Positions 1-6,175 are shown, counted from the first letter of the stretch. The stretch is 8,191 bases of DNA from Clostridia bacterium (GCA_017648425.1 JAGCJD010000116.1:1-8191), one strand, 5' to 3'. The notes: generated by a model not told the origin, from the letters alone. Program-made: numbers and translations.

Positions 1-99
1 AGGCATCTTTATGTTTGCAACGACATTACCGCTTATATCGCAAATAGCCAGAGAGGTAGTATAATTGCTTGTGTCTATTCCTACAAAGCAAGGCTTCAT
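1..99 (-). CDS. M22 glycoprotease/TsaD-like protein, N-terminal fragment (runs off the left edge)
   Basis: Only the first 33 codons are present. The peptide has the FVGIDTSNYTTSLAI pattern, which is the opening ATPase-type strand of the ASKHA fold as found in clostridial M22 peptidase-like relatives of TsaD/Kae1. True TsaD usually reads GIETSCDET here, so the TSNYTTS form points to the paralogue often found next to nusB in Clostridia rather than to the essential tRNA threonylcarbamoyl transferase subunit. That assignment is from family knowledge and rests on a short stretch. The ATG shares four bases with the nusB stop (ATGA), a typical translational coupling, and a GAGG sits in the end of nusB just upstream. 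It is probably the second gene of the nusB operon. The rest of the protein lies outside the window, so its active site cannot be judged. Confidence 0.7.
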   Translation of the reverse strand, partial: MKPCFVGIDTSNYTTSLAICDISGNVVANIKMP

Positions 100-506
100 T
101 TTGCCTCAAGCTCCTGCTTTACGGAATGGAGTATTCCGTTAATAAACGGACGCGCCTTGTCATCATCAAATTTTTTACATATCTCAATAGCCTCGTTTAT
201 TGATACAGTATAGGGTACATCCTCATACAGCATTTCGTAAACGCACATACGAAGCACCGAGCGCGAAAGCCTTGACATTCTGTCAGTACGCCAACCGTTT
301 GAATGCTTTCCTATAAGGCTGTCGATCTCCTCAGTTTTTTCGTATATTCCAAAATAAACTCTCTTTATGTAGTCGTTTTCGGGAAGCTCTCTGTCCTCAA
401 CGGCAAGTGAAAAAATACCGTTTATATCCTCATCTGCTTTAAACTCTGTTTCGAACAACAAGCCAACGAGTATCTCTCGCGCTTCTCTCCTGCTAAGCTT
501 TGCCAT
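96..506 (-). CDS. nusB: Transcription antitermination factor NusB
   Basis: The product is 136 residues, the usual NusB length. NusB binds boxA RNA with NusE (ribosomal protein S10) and supports antitermination in rRNA operons. The N-terminus has the SRREAREI basic patch (residues 5-12) seen at the start of most NusB proteins. The C-terminal half has the family pattern W72, RLSRSVLRMCVYEML (79-93), the VPYTVSINEAIEICKKF block (97-113) and FINGILHSV (121-129). I chose the ATG at 506 because it starts the MAKLSRREARE sequence and has GAGG 12 bases upstream. A TTG six codons further upstream (524) with its own AAAGGA is possible but gives an unusual N-terminus. It is the first gene after a perfect consensus promoter and overlaps the next gene by four bases. 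The ribosome binding site lies in a small hairpin. Confidence 0.95.
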   Translation of the reverse strand: MAKLSRREAREILVGLLFETEFKADEDINGIFSLAVEDRELPENDYIKRVYFGIYEKTEEIDSLIGKHSNGWRTDRMSRLSRSVLRMCVYEMLYEDVPYTVSINEAIEICKKFDDDKARPFINGILHSVKQELEAK

Positions 507-518
507 AAATCTTAATTT

Positions 519-534
519 CCTCAAAAAATTGAGG
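519..534 (-). promoter_or_regulatory. Small hairpin covering the nusB ribosome binding site
   Basis: On the minus strand CCTCAA, a TTTT loop and TTGAGG form a perfect six-base stem. The second arm contains the GAGG that would serve as the Shine-Dalgarno of nusB, and also the alternative TTG start codon. The pairing is seen directly; an effect on translation is inference, and the stem is short. Confidence 0.45.
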
Positions 535-596
535 TCCTTTCGCCAAATGATTAAAAGTTTTTAAAAACGCGGGCAAATTTACCCATATTACATATT

Positions 597-625
597 ATTA
601 TATAACTAATCTTATATTATGTCAA
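597..625 (-). promoter_or_regulatory. Perfect sigma-A consensus promoter of nusB
   Basis: The -35 box TTGACA (625-620) and the -10 box TATAAT (602-597) are both exact consensus and are separated by 17 bases. Transcription would begin near 590, leaving a leader of about 85 bases before the nusB ATG at 506. The -35 box begins only two bases after the T-run of the second terminator of the upstream operon, so the two units are tightly packed but transcriptionally separated. Confidence 0.88.
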
Positions 626-627
626 GT

Positions 628-661
628 AAAAAAGTGAATATTTCAATATTTATTCACTTTT
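628..661 (-). terminator. Second (distal) terminator of the sugar operon
   Basis: The minus strand has an 11-base perfect stem, AAAAGTGAATA with TATTCACTTTT, around a 10-base loop, continued by a run of six T at 633-628. The stem is AT-rich, so it is weaker than the proximal terminator 671-694, but its position right behind that one and just before the nusB promoter fits a backup terminator. Confidence 0.65.
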
Positions 662-667
662 ATATAC

Positions 668-694
668 AAAAAAAGCGGTAAAATTACCGCTTTT
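668..694 (-). terminator. Rho-independent terminator after the glycosyltransferase gene
   Basis: The stem AAAAGCGGTAA (671-681) pairs perfectly with TTACCGCTTTT (684-694), and on the minus strand it runs into seven T (674-668). It begins nine bases after the stop codon of the glycosyltransferase gene, as expected for the operon's end. Confidence 0.88.
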
Positions 695-702
695 CAGTAT
701 TG

Positions 703-1644
703 TCACTTTTCATCAAAATTTATTCTTTCTTCCTCTATCACCAATGGCCTGTTCATAATGCGCGCATTCATGCTCATTATGTATTCACCCAAAAAGCCAA
801 GGAAGAACAACACAAGTCCGCCAACGAACACTGTCGTAAGGATTATTGCGGCAGTTCCAGTTGTAAAGAAGTAGTCGGGATTGATTATTTTCAGTATAAG
901 ACACGCAATCGCGCCCAGCACACTTCCACCGCACATTCCCATTCCAAGGAAGGACGCCGCCCTCACTCCGAATTTCGTATAAGATGTAAACGAAAGCATT
1001 GCGGCATCATAAAGACTTGCAAAATTATTGCTGGTCTTTCCTGCTCTGCGCTTAGCCTGCTCGTACTCGATCTTTTTTATCTTAGGTCCAAGCTCTGCAA
1101 CTATTCCCCTGATAAACGGAGTTGGATCGCCAAGATTTCTGAGAACCTCTATAAAGCTCTTATCGTACAAGCCAAATCCCGTAAAATGCTCTATCTGCTC
1201 GACCTTTGAAAGCTTTCTGATAGTCTTATAATAAATGCTCCTCAAAGCATACATTATCTTGCTTTCCTTGCTCGAAGTCTTTACCGCACAGACTATTTTG
1301 TATCCTTTTTCCCACTCTTCTATGAATTTTGGTATCATTTCTACTGGATCTTGAAAGTCACAGCAAACGCTTATCGTACAATCTCCCGTCGTCTGGCACA
1401 ATCCGTAATACGGCGAATTGAACTGTCCGAAATTCTTTGAATTGAATATAGCCTTTATTTTATTGTTTTTTAAACATATGTCACGCAGCTTTTCTCTTGT
1501 ACTATCAAGCGAACAATTATCTATAAAAACTATTTCGTAGTCGTACTTTTCAAGCTTTGTAAGCTCGGACACGAGCGCCTCGCTCATTGGAACAACATTC
1601 TCTTCCTCATTATAGCAAGGAACCATTATGCTTATCTTTTTCAC
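703..1644 (-). CDS. Family 2 glycosyltransferase with two C-terminal membrane helices
   Basis: The product is 313 residues. Residues 3-15 (KISIMVPCYNEEE) are the opening strand of a GT-A fold, DNCSLDST (42-49) is the nucleotide loop, NFGQFNSPYYGL (71-82) is a typical GT2 block, and DFQDP (96-100) carries the DXD-like metal/nucleotide site. RRAGKTSNNF (199-208) is the post-catalytic basic segment. Two hydrophobic stretches follow, about 229-253 and 262-289, then GEYI and NRPLVIEEE near the end. This is the architecture of DPM1/GtrB/ArnC-type enzymes that move a sugar from a nucleotide onto a polyprenyl phosphate at the inner face of the membrane; the donor here is unknown. I set the start at GTG 1644: it has AAAGGAG 11 bases upstream and overlaps the preceding SDR stop as GTGA, whereas the upstream TTG at 1674 has no binding site. 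It is the last gene of the CDP-sugar operon. Confidence 0.9.
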   Translation of the reverse strand: MKKISIMVPCYNEEENVVPMSEALVSELTKLEKYDYEIVFIDNCSLDSTREKLRDICLKNNKIKAIFNSKNFGQFNSPYYGLCQTTGDCTISVCCDFQDPVEMIPKFIEEWEKGYKIVCAVKTSSKESKIMYALRSIYYKTIRKLSKVEQIEHFTGFGLYDKSFIEVLRNLGDPTPFIRGIVAELGPKIKKIEYEQAKRRAGKTSNNFASLYDAAMLSFTSYTKFGVRAASFLGMGMCGGSVLGAIACLILKIINPDYFFTTGTAAIILTTVFVGGLVLFFLGFLGEYIMSMNARIMNRPLVIEEERINFDEK

Positions 1645-2561
1645 TTTTTTAAATTCTCCTTTCGGATATACCAATCTATCGTCCGCGATATTCCAGTTTC
1701 AAAATCCACAAATGGTACAAAGCCGGTATCCCTCTCTAGTTCTTGGGTATCCGCACACAAAAGCATCACCTGCTCACTTGAATACGGTATTTCTCCAAAA
1801 CCGAGTTCTGCCTCGGGGTTGATCTTATCTTTTATAACCTCTATATATTCACGCAAGGGACGGGCATTTCCGCTCCCAAGGCAGTAAATTCCGCCGTCCT
1901 TACCACAAAAAGCAAGCTCCGTCATAGCCTTTGGGGTATCGCCCTAATTCATATAATCCGATTTCTGCTCTCATGGGGTAAATGACGGTCTTTCGCCGTT
2001 CAATAGCTTTATTATAGTTGACATAACAAGCGATCTTTCGCCATCAAATTCCCCATAAACGCTTAAAATACGCGTCCATATGTGCTTTATTCCAAGCTCC
2101 TGACAAAGCTTACGGCTCATTTGTCCCGCGCACAGCTTTGCTATTCCGTATCCATTTTCGGGAAATGTCGGCGTATTAGAGCAAAGCTTTTCTGTTGCTC
2201 TTCCGTATTCCGCCTGAGAGCCTGCGCCTACGAAAACGCCACACCCTGAGCGATGCGCAAGACGCACGGCATCAAGTGTATATCGCACATTGGTGTTTTG
2301 TAAGTACATATCGTTTCTTGAAGCGCCTGTTGTACCGTCCCATGCAAGATGGAAAAACATATCGTGCTTTTCCCCAAGAGTAAGTTCGTTCATTTTGTCA
2401 AGCGGACAATCTATTTTTTGAACACGGGCATCATCAGGAATATTTTTGCTTCTCTCAGAGCTCGCTCTGCAAAGCACTGTAACACTTATATCGCGCGACA
2501 ACAGCTCGTTTATAAGCGCCATTCCGACAGCGCCTGTCGCTCCCGTTATTACCGCCCTCAT
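1641..2561 (-). pseudogene. NAD(P)-dependent SDR sugar-nucleotide reductase/epimerase with two in-frame stops
   Basis: Read in one frame, this is a 307-codon SDR gene of normal length broken by TGA at codon 197 (1973-1971) and TAG at codon 206 (1946-1944). Before the stops: Rossmann motif GATGAVG (7-13), HLAWDG (71-76), candidate Ser115 in GSQAEYG, and the YGIAK catalytic pair Tyr138/Lys142. After them the protein continues in the same frame with KAMTELAF, an IYCLGSGNARPLREYIEVI block and GFGEIPYSSEQV. Both halves look conserved and no indel is needed, so the damage is confined to about 30 bases, in the segment that in relatives reads roughly GEQ-WDYLY. The start ATG has GGAGGT six bases upstream. 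It would act on CDP-4-keto-6-deoxyglucose made by the two genes before it; the exact product cannot be told. Alternatives are two separate truncated proteins, readthrough, or sequence error. TGA ends several neighbours, so a reassigned TGA is unlikely. Confidence 0.75.
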
Positions 2562-2585
2562 AAATATACCTCCAACCGTTATACC

Positions 2586-2621
2586 AAAAATCAGCGTCTA
2601 GGTAACTTGACGCTGATTTTT
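2586..2621 (-). terminator. Terminator-like hairpin between rfbG and the SDR gene
   Basis: A perfect 13-base stem, AAAAATCAGCGTC (2586-2598) with GACGCTGATTTTT (2609-2621), closes a 10-base loop and ends on the minus strand in TTTTT. It sits four bases after the rfbG stop codon and 24 bases before the SDR start. It has the form of an intrinsic terminator, although its T-run is only five long, so partial readthrough is likely. No clear promoter follows it, so the SDR and glycosyltransferase genes probably depend on that readthrough. Confidence 0.7.
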
Positions 2622-2625
2622 GAAA

Positions 2626-3693
2626 TTATTTTATCCAATCACTGTCCTTGGAAAATCTTTCTATCTGAGCGTCCATGCATTCGGCTACATTATTTCCGTC
2701 ACGCATGCACTTTGACCATTCGACAGTTGCCGATATCGCCATTGGCAGATCCCATACGGGCTTCCAGCCGAATACGCTCTTTAATTTCGAGCAATCAAGC
2801 TTTAAGAAATTCGCCTCATGAGGTCCTCCGTCATAGCGGTTCTCCCATTTGACACCCTCTCCCCACTCGTCACAGAAAAGATCAACTAACGCGCCTGTTT
2901 TAAAGCAATCTCTGTCATCAGGTCCTACATTGTAGTATCCTGCATATTTTGCGTCCTCATACTGCATTTGAGCTATCATAAGATACGATGTGACAGGTTC
3001 AAGAACATGCTGATACGGACGCGTTGAATGAGGATTTCTAACTATTATAGTGTCCCCTGCAAGAGCTGCTCTTACGCAGTCGGGAATAATTCTGTCGTTA
3101 GCAAAATCTCCGCCACCTATAACATTTCCCGCACGAGCAGTAGATATTGCAGTCACACTGTCGCCAAAAAACGAATTTTTATAGCTGTGAGTAACGAGCT
3201 CCGAGCACGATTTGCTGTTTGAATACGGATCAAATCCGTCAAGAGGATCGTTCTCGCGGTATCCCCATTCCCATTCGTTATTCAGATACACCTTATCGGT
3301 AGTAACATTCAAAAAGGATCTCACACAATTTGAAAGCCTTACGCATTCAAGTATATTCACTGTTCCCAAAACATTAGTTTCATATGTGAATTTGGGATCT
3401 TTATAACTATCTCTTACTATCGGTTGAGCGGCAAGATGCAAAACTATCTCGGGCTGAGCCTTGTCAAAGCACTCCCTTAACTTCTCAAAATCCCTTATAT
3501 CTCCTATAACGGAGTTCATTCCGTCACCTATTCCCGCCAAATCAAAGAGCGATGGGCTGGTGGGCGCTTCAAGAGAATATCCCGTAACGACCGCTCCCGC
3601 ATTAACTAAGATACGGCACAGCCACGAGCCCTTAAATCCCGTATGTCCTGTAACTAAAACTCTTTTCCCTCTAAAAAAATTCAGATCAAGCAT
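2626..3693 (-). CDS. rfbG: CDP-glucose 4,6-dehydratase
   Basis: The 355-residue product matches RfbG in length and order of motifs. This cytoplasmic extended SDR enzyme uses NAD to convert CDP-glucose to CDP-4-keto-6-deoxyglucose, the entry point to CDP-deoxysugars. Visible are the family start NFFRGKRVLVTGHTGFKGSWL with GxxGxxG at 16-22, the TTDKVY block (131-136, with Thr132/Asp133/Lys134), WGYRENDPLDGFDPYSNSK holding Tyr157 and Lys161, RAGNVIGGGDFANDRIIPD (187-205), and RPYQHVLEP (225-233). The start at ATG 3693 gives the same N-terminus as the enterobacterial enzyme and overlaps the rfbF stop by one base (TGATG). A GTG seven codons upstream (3714) has a somewhat better binding site (GGAG, seven bases away) and cannot be excluded. 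It ends in TAA just before a terminator-like hairpin. Confidence 0.95.
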   Translation of the reverse strand: MLDLNFFRGKRVLVTGHTGFKGSWLCRILVNAGAVVTGYSLEAPTSPSLFDLAGIGDGMNSVIGDIRDFEKLRECFDKAQPEIVLHLAAQPIVRDSYKDPKFTYETNVLGTVNILECVRLSNCVRSFLNVTTDKVYLNNEWEWGYRENDPLDGFDPYSNSKSCSELVTHSYKNSFFGDSVTAISTARAGNVIGGGDFANDRIIPDCVRAALAGDTIIVRNPHSTRPYQHVLEPVTSYLMIAQMQYEDAKYAGYYNVGPDDRDCFKTGALVDLFCDEWGEGVKWENRYDGGPHEANFLKLDCSKLKSVFGWKPVWDLPMAISATVEWSKCMRDGNNVAECMDAQIERFSKDSDWIK

Positions 3694-4475
3694 CAGTCTT
3701 CCCAGCGTTTCCACGGAGCATCTCCGCTATTCCATATTTTTTCCAGATTATCCTTGTCCTTTTGCATATCCATACACTGCCAAAATCCGCTGTGTCTGAA
3801 CGCCATGAGCTGTCCCTCGTCAGCAAGCTTTTCAAGAGGATAACGCTCGAAAGAAATATTATCTCCCTCAATGTAGTCTAACACCTTGGGATCAAGAACC
3901 ATAAATCCTCCGTTTATCGGATTGCCGTCAACATCTCTTTTTTCTCTGAACGAGGATACGCTGTTATCCTTTCCAAGACCTATTACGCCAAAGCGCTGTC
4001 CTGCATTTACAACGGTCATTGTCGCAAGCTTTCCGTGAGATTTATGGAATTTCACGAGCTCGTCAATATTGACATTGGACAAGCCATCGCCATATGTCAT
4101 GAGGAAAGGCTCGTCATCAAGATATTTTTTAATTCGCTTTATGCGTCCACCTGTCATAGTGTTAAGTCCAGTATCTGCTACGGTGACCTTCCACTGCTCG
4201 GTATAGGTCTTATGGACCTTCATTTTGTTGGTGCTGTTAGTAAAGTCAAATGTAACATCGGACGCGTGTAAAAAATAATTGCTAAAAAAGTCCTTTATTA
4301 TCTGTTGCTTGTATCCACAGCAAATTATAAACTCATTAAATCCGTAAGATGAGTAATATTTCATTATGTGCCAGAGAATTGGCATTCCGCCGACCTCTAT
4401 CATGGGCTTGGGTTTAAGATGTGATTCCTCGGATATTCTCGTTCCAAAGCCTCCAGCGAGTATTACGACCTTCAT
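3693..4475 (-). CDS. rfbF: Glucose-1-phosphate cytidylyltransferase
   Basis: The 260-residue product is a cytoplasmic sugar-nucleotidyltransferase that joins glucose-1-phosphate and CTP to give CDP-glucose and pyrophosphate. The signature LAGGFGTRISEE (6-17) is the nucleotide-binding loop; the RISEE tail is typical of RfbF rather than of GalU or RmlA. KPKPMIEVGGMPILWHIM (21-38) follows, YGDGLSNV (128-135) carries the metal-binding Asp130, and NGGFMVLD (188-195) and FWQCMDMQKD (231-240) complete the family pattern. The ATG at 4475 is chosen because it starts the conserved MKVVILAGG sequence and has AAAGGA nine bases upstream; the extra 21 codons of open frame upstream fall in the leader. It is first in the CDP-sugar operon, directly behind a consensus promoter, and its stop overlaps the start of rfbG. 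Confidence 0.96.
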   Translation of the reverse strand: MKVVILAGGFGTRISEESHLKPKPMIEVGGMPILWHIMKYYSSYGFNEFIICCGYKQQIIKDFFSNYFLHASDVTFDFTNSTNKMKVHKTYTEQWKVTVADTGLNTMTGGRIKRIKKYLDDEPFLMTYGDGLSNVNIDELVKFHKSHGKLATMTVVNAGQRFGVIGLGKDNSVSSFREKRDVDGNPINGGFMVLDPKVLDYIEGDNISFERYPLEKLADEGQLMAFRHSGFWQCMDMQKDKDNLEKIWNSGDAPWKRWED

Positions 4476-4549
4476 TTTACGAAATCCTTTCTTTAAATTA
4501 ATGCGATAAAAATTCACTTGGTCAAATATGATATACACATACGCTGTAA

Positions 4550-4578
4550 ATTATATCACAACAACTCGACTTTGTCAA
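4550..4578 (-). promoter_or_regulatory. Perfect sigma-A consensus promoter of the CDP-sugar operon
   Basis: TTGACA (4578-4573) and TATAAT (4555-4550) are exact consensus boxes with a 17-base spacer, and a TG one base before the -10 box makes it an extended -10. Transcription should start near 4543, about 68 bases before the rfbF ATG. No clear terminator lies between the upstream gene (stop at 4625) and this promoter, so some read-in from the upstream unit is possible. Confidence 0.9.
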
Positions 4579-4624
4579 CCGAAACAGTAAATTTTGTCGA
4601 TATACTACACAAATATATTATAAT

Positions 4625-5209
4625 TTATGAATTTGAAGTAGCTTCGGCTTCGGTAAGTGACATATCATTTTTAGAGAACAAGCCCTCAAAATTTCCCGGG
4701 AAATATATAGTCTTATCAAAAAGCTTATCGCCCGCAGAAAGTTTTTTTCTTCCCGCCTTGCCAATCGCTATGATCTCCTTATTTGGAGGATAACACAAAA
4801 GCACTCCCAGAACGGGCTTTCCGCGTCTGACCTTGTAATTATTCCGCGTTACGGGAACACTTTTATATTTTGTTGCAAGACTTCTTGTTTGCTCTGAGGA
4901 CAGCATCTCGCTTGGAACACTTACTATCTGTGAGACCATTCCGTTCTGAATTGTAAGCGTACTGCCTTTTTTGGTAGCCGACCAAAGCTTTACGGCATAC
5001 GCATAATTTTTACACTCAAAAAGAAGATCATACTTTTTACCTCTGTTTGGTGAAAAGCAGACAAATTTATGCAGTTTACGAACGCGAAATCCCGATCGTG
5101 TCGCAATACGCACGACACGCGAAAGCATTCGCTTTCGTTTGTACGCGATGAGTATATAAGGAAAAAGCGCAAGCAGGGCCACAAGCGCGACCAAAGCAAA
5201 AAAAATCAT
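4625..5209 (-). CDS. Membrane-anchored protein of unknown function
   Basis: The 194-residue product starts with a strongly hydrophobic segment (about 2-22) followed at once by KRKR (24-27). This predicts a single N-terminal membrane helix, with the basic flank placing the rest of the protein in the cytoplasm. The soluble part has GFRVRKLH (40-47), then KKYDLLFECKNYAYAVKLW (58-76), then a basic GRKKLSAGDKLFDKTIYF stretch (153-170). The D61-(x3)-E65-C-K67 pattern in a strand-like context resembles the core of PD-(D/E)XK nuclease folds, but the fit is loose and I would not call a nuclease. Clostridial genomes often carry hypothetical proteins with a similar outline. The ATG has AAAGGA seven bases upstream and lies 16 bases after the UxaC-like gene, so the two are very likely co-transcribed. 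No terminator is evident after its TAA. Confidence 0.75.
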   Translation of the reverse strand: MIFFALVALVALLALFPYILIAYKRKRMLSRVVRIATRSGFRVRKLHKFVCFSPNRGKKYDLLFECKNYAYAVKLWSATKKGSTLTIQNGMVSQIVSVPSEMLSSEQTRSLATKYKSVPVTRNNYKVRRGKPVLGVLLCYPPNKEIIAIGKAGRKKLSAGDKLFDKTIYFPGNFEGLFSKNDMSLTEAEATSNS

Positions 5210-5225
5210 TTCGGCATCCTTTCAT

Positions 5226-6116
5226 TTATTGGTTTTGAGCCACAAGTCTAAGGTCAATCTTGTCAAACAATCCTATCGGATAAATGCGCGCCAGCTCGTT
5301 GACAGCGCTTTCAGAATACCTTTCGCCAATAGCAACGGGAGTGGCAAAGCATTTTCCAAACGCACAAGCGCAGGTATCTTTTATATCGGAGGCGTCATGT
5401 TTATCGTTAACACATATGTAAACACGCGCTGAAAGACCTCTGAGCGAAAGATATTTTATAAGCTCGCGAGCATAGGACAGATTGCTCTCGGTGTCCAAAT
5501 ACAATTGTATTTTTTCTCCGTTTTTTAAATAAATATATTCGCAAATAATTTGAGATAATAGTTGATTTAATTCATCTTTATTACATTTTTCGCCATTTAC
5601 AATCTTTTTTATTGCACATTCGGCAGCATATCTGTTCGGATATGCGAAATCACTTGTATGAAAAAAAGCATATATGCTGTTAATATTTGATTTTACCATG
5701 TGTTTTGTCGCATCGTCAAGGCATGTCACATCAAAACTTAAAACATGGTTTATTGACAATAAATTTAGCGTTTTTTTGTTTTTTTCGTCACTATATATTT
5801 TTTTATATCCCGAGAATATATAATTTGATTTTTCAACATACCTTTCCGTATATTCAAAACCGTACTTTTTAGCATTATATTCTCTCCAAGCAGGAGCCGC
5901 ATCAAAGCAGTCTATACTGTGTCCAAGCGTTTTTTCAAGCTCATGCAAAAACTGCTCCGCAACCGAATTCCCATTAAGAAGCGGATATGCTGACAGCCAC
6001 TCTCTGAAGCACTCAAAATCAGATGCCGCTCCGTTAATATATTTCTCATCGCTACCAAGCAGCCTCATTGTATCCATTATCTGCGCGCTCACAAGCACCG
6101 ACCATAAGTTTTCCAA
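5226..6116 (-). CDS. Truncated, divergent uronate isomerase (UxaC)-like protein
   Basis: The 296-residue product shows several UxaC blocks in the family's order. Residues 2-33, with MRLLGSDEKYINGAASD at 17-33, match the family's ENL...MRANGVDEKYITGDASD region; AWREYN (79-84) matches its AW-or-IWExCN block; FFHTSDFAYP matches its RISDHG segment; and AAECAIKKIVNGEKCNKDE followed by IQLYL matches its KALxGxxLTxEE...QLHIG region. These matches are from memory. UxaC is about 465 residues and isomerises glucuronate or galacturonate. This protein lacks the first roughly 45 residues including the HxH metal ligands, has Tyr where QLHIG has His, and ends early, so it is probably not an active isomerase. 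Its start is a TTG at 6116 with a nearly perfect binding site (AAAGAGGTGAT), and an in-frame TAG lies close upstream, so the short N-terminus is genuine in this sequence. It leads a two-gene unit with the membrane protein. Function is unknown. Confidence 0.6.
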   Translation of the reverse strand: MENLWSVLVSAQIMDTMRLLGSDEKYINGAASDFECFREWLSAYPLLNGNSVAEQFLHELEKTLGHSIDCFDAAPAWREYNAKKYGFEYTERYVEKSNYIFSGYKKIYSDEKNKKTLNLLSINHVLSFDVTCLDDATKHMVKSNINSIYAFFHTSDFAYPNRYAAECAIKKIVNGEKCNKDELNQLLSQIICEYIYLKNGEKIQLYLDTESNLSYARELIKYLSLRGLSARVYICVNDKHDASDIKDTCACAFGKCFATPVAIGERYSESAVNELARIYPIGLFDKIDLRLVAQNQ

Positions 6117-6136
6117 ACTATCACCTCTTTCCGTCT

Positions 6137-6165
6137 ATTATATCAAATTTGTGTGTTTTTTTCAA
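6137..6165 (-). promoter_or_regulatory. Promoter of the UxaC-like/membrane protein unit
   Basis: TTGAAA (6165-6160) and TATAAT (6142-6137) are separated by 17 bases. Transcription would start near 6130, giving a very short leader that consists almost only of the ribosome binding site AAAGAGGTGAT (6130-6120) before the TTG start codon at 6116. Confidence 0.82.
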
Positions 6166-6175
6166 TAGAACAAGC

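Noticed and set aside
700..1209. Plus-strand open frame of 169 codons opposite the glycosyltransferase gene
   Set aside because: It is fully antisense to a well-supported GT2 gene, has no ribosome binding site or promoter, and its protein is a low-quality mix rich in His, Lys and Ser with no recognisable motif.
1641..1925. Separate 94-residue gene starting at ATG 1925
   Set aside because: It is in the same frame as the SDR gene, corresponds to the SDR C-terminal third (GSGNARPLREYIEVI), and its start has only a poor, too-close binding site. It is better treated as the downstream part of the interrupted gene.
1971..1973. TGA recoding (Gly, Trp, Cys or selenocysteine) as an explanation for the first SDR stop
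   Set aside because: TGA ends nusB, rfbF, the glycosyltransferase and the SDR itself in this window, so the code is standard. A second stop of a different type (TAG) follows nine codons later, and no selenocysteine-type hairpin directly after the TGA was evident by eye.
2349..2852. Plus-strand open frame of 167 codons across the rfbG/SDR junction
   Set aside because: It runs through the terminator hairpin and antisense to two genes with clear family motifs; its translation shows no domain and is probably a chance open frame.
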